Assembly (NCBI GenBank): GCA_937925655.1
Contig: CALAMC010000049.1
Location: 1 to 64,000, forward strand
Length of the DNA: 64,000 bases
Direction: 5' to 3'
Origin: an uncultured candidate division Zixibacteria bacterium
Lineage (GTDB): Bacteria; Zixibacteria; MSB-5A5; GN15; PGXB01
A model generated the notes under the pieces. It did no database searches. It saw nothing but the letters and a program-made list of their open reading frames with translations, and was not told where the DNA came from. Position numbers and translations under genes: made by a program. Below are positions 59,669 through 64,000 of the stretch, piece after piece. Positions within the stretch are counted from its first letter, which is position 1. Each line of letters starts with the position of its first letter.

Positions 59669-60883
59669 ATGCCGAAAATCGCACTCATCACTGCGGGCAT
59701 ATTATGTTTGTGGATATCTCCTTGTGCTGCGATTGGACCCTTTGAAATTTCAAGCCCGGATAGCAGCACGACACTTAAAATTCAACTGGCCGCCCAGTTC
59801 TTGACGGCGTGGGAAAACAAGGATAACGGCGCCGGCAACGATAGAGAATCAATCCTTTATATGAAAGCCCGACGAATTCGCCCGACTTTAACCGTATCCG
59901 TGCCGGAATATAGAATCAGTTTCAAATTGCATTTAAGCGCCGCCCCCGGCTCAATTGAATTAATGGACTTTTATTCCGAGACGAAACTGTCGTCACTAAT
60001 AAATTTCCGCTTGGGGCAATACAAAATCCCCTTTACCCGATATCGTATTCAATCGTTTCAAAGACTTACCTTTGTGGATTGGGCCATCGTCACCAAGTAT
60101 TTCGGAGCGGAGCGTCAGATGGGGCTGTCCATCCATAATGGCTATGAAAAGCTACCCCGGTGGGGTTATGTGTTCGGTCTTTTCAGTGGCGTGAACGCCC
60201 GTGCCGCGCACGCCGTCGGATTGGCGTCGATTTACGGTGAAAAACCGGTTAATCCGTCGGATTTATCCGGCTCGTCGCTAAAATCCAAATTTCATCCGGA
60301 GCTGGTGTGTCATGCATCCTGGAACGGGAATAACATCGATGTCAGCACCGATGCCGATACCGAAGGTGGAAATTTGCGTTACAGCCTGGCTTTGAGCGCG
60401 GCATGGGATCTGAATCCAACCGACTTCGAAGATATGGCTTTAAGGCTGGCGCCGGAATTGTTATGCAAATACCGGCATCTGTCGTTGATGGGCGTCGGTT
60501 ATATCGGGTTTGTCGATATGGACGATTCCATGCGGATACGCAAAGCCATGACGGGTTTCCTCGTGCAGACGGCATATTGTATTAACAGAAGGATTGAATT
60601 GTCTCTTCGTTATGCCGCGATCGATATCGACGATAAAATCACCGATGAAGCTCTATTACGGGCACAGGCCATTGTGGCCGACACCGATGATGATGACATC
60701 ACGTCGCAGTACAAAAATGCCGGGAATATTCTCGGCGAGCGGGAGGGGACTTTCGGTGTCAACGTATATCTGGACGGGCATGGATTCAAAGTACAAAACG
60801 ATATCGGCTTTGCCCGATATCAACGCCGGGACGAAGACCGGACCGACTGGCTGGCCCGGTCGCAGCTGCAGTTGTCGTTTTAA
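59669..60883 (+). CDS. Outer-membrane porin, phosphate-selective (OprP/O) type
   Basis: 404 aa. A signal peptide (MPKIALITAGILCLW..., about 1-22, ending CAAIG) precedes a barrel of alternating strands ending in phenylalanine (SQLQLSF). FRLGQYKIPFTRYRIQS and the following FVDWAIV are like the phosphate-selective porin O/P family. It makes a channel through the outer membrane for small anions or other solutes. The ATG at 59669 has AAGGAG six bases upstream. It follows the kinase operon, but its own promoter is more likely, given the 313-base gap. Confidence 0.85.
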   Translation: MPKIALITAGILCLWISPCAAIGPFEISSPDSSTTLKIQLAAQFLTAWENKDNGAGNDRESILYMKARRIRPTLTVSVPEYRISFKLHLSAAPGSIELMDFYSETKLSSLINFRLGQYKIPFTRYRIQSFQRLTFVDWAIVTKYFGAERQMGLSIHNGYEKLPRWGYVFGLFSGVNARAAHAVGLASIYGEKPVNPSDLSGSSLKSKFHPELVCHASWNGNNIDVSTDADTEGGNLRYSLALSAAWDLNPTDFEDMALRLAPELLCKYRHLSLMGVGYIGFVDMDDSMRIRKAMTGFLVQTAYCINRRIELSLRYAAIDIDDKITDEALLRAQAIVADTDDDDITSQYKNAGNILGEREGTFGVNVYLDGHGFKVQNDIGFARYQRRDEDRTDWLARSQLQLSF

Positions 60884-60961
60884 CGATTAATCGACGCCGT
60901 CAGATAGTAATGGACTAGCCTGTATATGGATTGTGCGTTCAGGCCAATGGCCGGAAATGCA

Positions 60962-62608
60962 CTATTTCTTTTTCTTCTCGTTCAGCCAGAGCGCCGCCGT
61001 CATGGAATCGGGAAGCGCGTCTTTACGAATGTAATCACCCGACATGATTATTCGATTAACCTGTTTGGTGGCATAACTGTCCACGTACTCATCGATCGCC
61101 ACGTAATCTTCGGAGAATCGAGGGTCCTCGTCCAGCTTTGCCGCCGCCGTGAAATGTCCATGGGTGTGAATAAAAGTCGGTTGCGCCACATCGAAAACAT
61201 AATCATAAAAGGAAGGACGATCGGCAATCATGGTCCGCGCGATGGTTCGGTCGCATAATCCTGCCAGATCATAAATCCTCAAGCGCGAATAGTACAATGT
61301 GGCGCCCAGGTCGGGGAGGAGTACGGAGGCATTGTTCAGCCCCAACTCCGAAGCGTATTGATCGTACTTGAATGCGAACTGTTGCTCAATTGCGGCAAAA
61401 GGAACGCGCAGGGGACGCTTGCGTATATCACGAGTCCGCGGTAATTGTGTCAGCAGTGATGATGCAATAAGCACGAACACTACGGCAAAAACGCAGACCG
61501 CACGCCGGGTAATTCCGGAGCCGGCGCGGCCGGATAACGTCCAGGCGGCCGCCGCCACGAGTATATATAATAATGGAAATACCGGGGTGGCAAAGCGGTA
61601 TTCGGCCATCCAGTCCGGCGGGAGGAGGAGATAGGCTGCCACGGCTGTCGCAAAGGCTGTAAGCAGAGGGAGAAACTTGCGGGCATTTGAATTATCCTTA
61701 ATACATGCCGTGGCGATTATAATGAGGGCCAGAGGAACGAACAGCCATAATTCGGCGCCAGTAACCGCCGACAATAATTCACGCAGCCGTTCAAGATATG
61801 GTTTTTGAAGCGATAGCAGGAGCCATAGTTCAGATACATCGGGCCCGTTTTTTACGTAATGAGTATTCGGCCACCAGTCATGGAAATACAGACGGCGAAA
61901 GATCATGTATGTACCAAAAGGAATTAAAAAACCGAACGCATATAATAAGAATGTTTTCCAGTATTTTTCACGCAATTTTCGGAATGACCCGATTGTAAAC
62001 ACCCAAACCATAATGGGGACCGCGGCAAACAGAAGCCCGTCGGGCCGTGTCAAGGCCACGGATGACGCTGTTAGGCCAATACCGAAAGCCATCCGCCGTG
62101 ATATTTCAATATCATCAGCGCGGGTTAAAGCATAGGTCAACATCATTACGGCGCAGAAATATAAAGGATTCTCCAGGCCGCTGCAGGTCCAGCCAATAAA
62201 CGGCGGAGTAATCGAAAGCATTATCAGAACCGGCAATGCAAGCGGGCCATTGCGGGATAATTTCAAGACCAGCCGATAAATAAGCCAATAGCCGAAACCA
62301 ACGAATATGAAACTTATAACCTTGGGGGTTACATATAAATCGAACAACCCAAGACTAAAAAACGGGGCCAGCAATATGACCCAGAGAGGATTGGAAAATC
62401 CTTCGACCGGGGGAGCCCCGGGCTGGGCCACCAATCCATGGCCCTGACCGAGATTCCGAGCGTATGCGAAACTGATGCCGGCATCATCAATCAGCCAGTT
62501 ATGGAGCGGCCAGGTTACAATCAAATACAGCAACAGGGGCGGCAAAAGTACAATCACCGGTTTCCAGAAAGGCAATCGAGAAATGATGTTGCGGTAAGGC
62601 AAACCCAC
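60962..62608 (-). CDS. GT-C family membrane glycosyltransferase
   Basis: 548 aa, about ten hydrophobic helices in the first 400 residues and a soluble C-terminal part. The DDAGISFAYARNLGQGHGLV motif near residues 40-60 is the acidic first-loop signature of GT-C enzymes (mannosyl- and arabinofuranosyl-transferase-like), followed by VEGFSNPLWV. It uses a lipid-linked sugar donor on the outer side of the membrane. GTG start at 62608 with AAGGAG upstream. Acceptor and sugar are unknown. Confidence 0.85.
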   Translation of the reverse strand: MGLPYRNIISRLPFWKPVIVLLPPLLLYLIVTWPLHNWLIDDAGISFAYARNLGQGHGLVAQPGAPPVEGFSNPLWVILLAPFFSLGLFDLYVTPKVISFIFVGFGYWLIYRLVLKLSRNGPLALPVLIMLSITPPFIGWTCSGLENPLYFCAVMMLTYALTRADDIEISRRMAFGIGLTASSVALTRPDGLLFAAVPIMVWVFTIGSFRKLREKYWKTFLLYAFGFLIPFGTYMIFRRLYFHDWWPNTHYVKNGPDVSELWLLLSLQKPYLERLRELLSAVTGAELWLFVPLALIIIATACIKDNSNARKFLPLLTAFATAVAAYLLLPPDWMAEYRFATPVFPLLYILVAAAAWTLSGRAGSGITRRAVCVFAVVFVLIASSLLTQLPRTRDIRKRPLRVPFAAIEQQFAFKYDQYASELGLNNASVLLPDLGATLYYSRLRIYDLAGLCDRTIARTMIADRPSFYDYVFDVAQPTFIHTHGHFTAAAKLDEDPRFSEDYVAIDEYVDSYATKQVNRIIMSGDYIRKDALPDSMTAALWLNEKKKK

Positions 62609-62831
62609 ATTACTCCTTAATACCCGCCTTCATACTTTATGGTCGGGTAGAAACGATGACAATGTTATGCGGGAGTATAAGAAATGACTACAGGGTTGTC
62701 AATGTTTGAGACCTGTGAAACGAAATCCGTGAGGAGAATAATCAGGCCGGACTCGAAAAAATTATCATTTTTTATCGCCTTGATGATTGGTGAGATTCAT
62801 AGTATATTATTGATTGGGGCTTAAAAGATTT

Positions 62832-63785
62832 ATGGACAGAAGAGAATTTTTGAAGAATGCCGGGAAAGTAGCGGCATTAGCGGCCGTAGCGGGGGAGGCC
62901 GGATTAATGAGTGTCGGCTGTCGCTCAAATGAAATTCCCAAAACGGCCATCGCCAAATCAAATTTCGAAGTTGCGACCGAAAAGTCCGCGCCTAAAGTGG
63001 TCCTGGCTCATAACGAAGACCATGCCCATGCCCTCGCTTCCGCTCTCGATAGTATCGGCGGAATCGGTCGGTTCGTGAAAAAGGGTGAACGAGTGCTCCT
63101 TAAGCCGAACGTGGCGTGGGACCGGGTTCCGGAACAAGCGGTGAACACTAACCCGGTTATTGTGGGCGAGATGGTCCGCCAATGCCTGATGGCCGGTGCC
63201 TCCGAAGTCCTGGTGGCCGACTACGGTTCTCCGGAAGCACAGCGGATCTATGAACGCTCGGGAATTAGAAAAGCAGTAGAGCAGAATGGCGGCCGGCTTA
63301 TAATAACCAATGACGACGACTTTTTCACAGACGATCTCAAAGGCAAATTCATCGGCGACTGGCCGGTGCTCAAATATATATTCGAGGTTGACCGCCTTAT
63401 AAATATGCCGATAGCCAAAAATCACGGACTGGTGCACGGAACGGCTTCGATGAAAAACTTTTTCGGTGCCATCGGCGGTATTCGTGACAATCTGCACGAT
63501 CAACTCGACCAGGCCATTGTCGATCTGGCGTCATATTTCAGACCGACTCTTACGGTGATCGATGCCACCCGGGTTCTCATGCGTCATGGCCCGGAAGGCG
63601 GGTCATTTGCCGATGTAAAAAAATGCGATTCGGTAATATGTGCCACCGATCAGGTGGCCGGAGACTCGCGGGCGTGTGAGTTTCATGGAAGAACCGGCCG
63701 CGATATCGGCCATATACGCCTGGCCGCGCAACAGGGATTGGGAGAAATCGACTACCGGAAAGCCGGATATCTGGAAGTAGTATAG
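62832..63785 (+). CDS. Twin-arginine-exported DUF362 protein
   Basis: 317 aa. The first residues MDRREFLKNAGKVAALAAVA give a twin-arginine motif (R3-R4), followed by a lipobox-like LMSVGC near 25-30, so it is probably exported folded and may be lipid-anchored. The body is DUF362: GERVLLKPNVAWDR, VLVADYGSPEAQRIYERSG, NMPIAKNHGLVHGTASMKN and FFGAIGG. The family's role is unknown. Start ATG 62832; a TTG 18 bases upstream is possible but unlikely. Confidence 0.88.
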   Translation: MDRREFLKNAGKVAALAAVAGEAGLMSVGCRSNEIPKTAIAKSNFEVATEKSAPKVVLAHNEDHAHALASALDSIGGIGRFVKKGERVLLKPNVAWDRVPEQAVNTNPVIVGEMVRQCLMAGASEVLVADYGSPEAQRIYERSGIRKAVEQNGGRLIITNDDDFFTDDLKGKFIGDWPVLKYIFEVDRLINMPIAKNHGLVHGTASMKNFFGAIGGIRDNLHDQLDQAIVDLASYFRPTLTVIDATRVLMRHGPEGGSFADVKKCDSVICATDQVAGDSRACEFHGRTGRDIGHIRLAAQQGLGEIDYRKAGYLEVV

Positions 63786-63831
63786 GCCGGAGGTTGGCCG
63801 AACAATTCAGTTTGTGATTCGGGCAATTAAA

Positions 63832-64000
63832 TCAATAACGCAAAAGCACATATTCTCTCGTTTCCGGCATTGTGGCCGGGTCAATGATGAAATAATTATT
63901 GTCGATTCTTATAACGTTTTCTTTGCCTTTAAGAAACGGTTCGGCCGTGTACGGCAGTTCCGGGAAGGCTTCCGTTTTGTAGTGCATCGGAATTACCAGG
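63832..64000 (-). CDS. Metallo-beta-lactamase-fold hydrolase, C-terminal part only
   Basis: The window ends inside this gene; 56 codons are visible. The segment VIPMHYKTEAFPELPY matches the end of UlaG/UPF0173-like metal-dependent hydrolases, where the histidine binds metal. The enzyme class is clear but the substrate is not. It converges on the DUF362 gene with a 46-base gap. Confidence 0.65.
   Translation of the reverse strand, partial: LVIPMHYKTEAFPELPYTAEPFLKGKENVIRIDNNYFIIDPATMPETREYVLLRY

Noticed and set aside
1..64000. tRNA and rRNA genes
   Set aside because: No tRNA T-arm or acceptor pattern nor rRNA stretch was recognised by eye in any intergenic region; a covariance search could still find one.

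Overview
The window looks like chromosome of a Gram-negative, didermic bacterium of the FCB superphylum, most like the candidate phylum Zixibacteria. This placement is inference, not a search result. It rests on secreted proteins ending in a YPNPFNP-type sorting domain (2711-4078, 20962-22686), a tandem dockerin protein (16373-17782), a TonB-dependent receptor and several outer-membrane porins, TTG/GTG starts, and moderate GC. Multihaem cytochrome and mercury-methylation genes suggest an anaerobic or microaerobic life.

Layout. 1-4.7 kb: a double-receiver protein, two small conserved proteins, and an ECF sigma factor/anti-sigma pair. 4.8-6.7 kb: hgcA-hgcB, the mercury methylation pair, translationally coupled to a small nuclease-like gene. 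6.8-10 kb: EamA transporter, cysteine-desulfurase-like enzyme and CPBP protease. 10-16.3 kb: a beta-helix lipoprotein, then an M50 protease/HlyD fusion divergent from a MacB-type ABC exporter. 16.4-22.7 kb: dockerin protein, cytochrome-porin plus multihaem cytochrome operon, and a papain-like secreted protease. 22.9-27.2 kb: a divergent ketol-acid reductoisomerase-like protein, a HEAT-cyclophilin fusion and two followers. 27.3-29.6 kb: PilZ, DUF5335/DUF2934 and phosphoesterase genes. 29.7-35.6 kb: a TPP riboswitch upstream of a TonB receptor, a sodium-solute symporter, an M24 peptidase and a Nudix hydrolase.

35.6-41.5 kb is an accessory, repeat-rich island: several families of palindromic REP-like hairpins, a REP-associated tyrosine transposase (RAYT) bracketed by a perfect 29-bp inverted repeat, a cut ORF6N gene fragment, an AT-rich gene and long direct repeats. 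A second RAYT at 52.9 kb is bracketed by a different REP family, which also occurs in the island.

41.5-50.8 kb is the classic origin-proximal block rpmH-rnpA-yidD-yidC-mnmE-mnmG-rsmG-parA-parB, followed by an M23 peptidase and a bactofilin. A perfect parS site lies inside rsmG and a one-mismatch site at the mnmG start. Just after the bactofilin is an AT-rich gap with three DnaA-box-like sequences, two of them in a 14-bp perfect inverted repeat; it is a candidate origin. No dnaA is in the window.

51-64 kb: MoxR ATPase, RAYT2, methyltransferase, cation/proton antiporter, a sigma-54 activator divergent from a histidine kinase/double-receiver operon that carries a good sigma-54 promoter, a porin, a GT-C glycosyltransferase, a DUF362 protein and a truncated metallo-beta-lactamase-fold gene at the edge.
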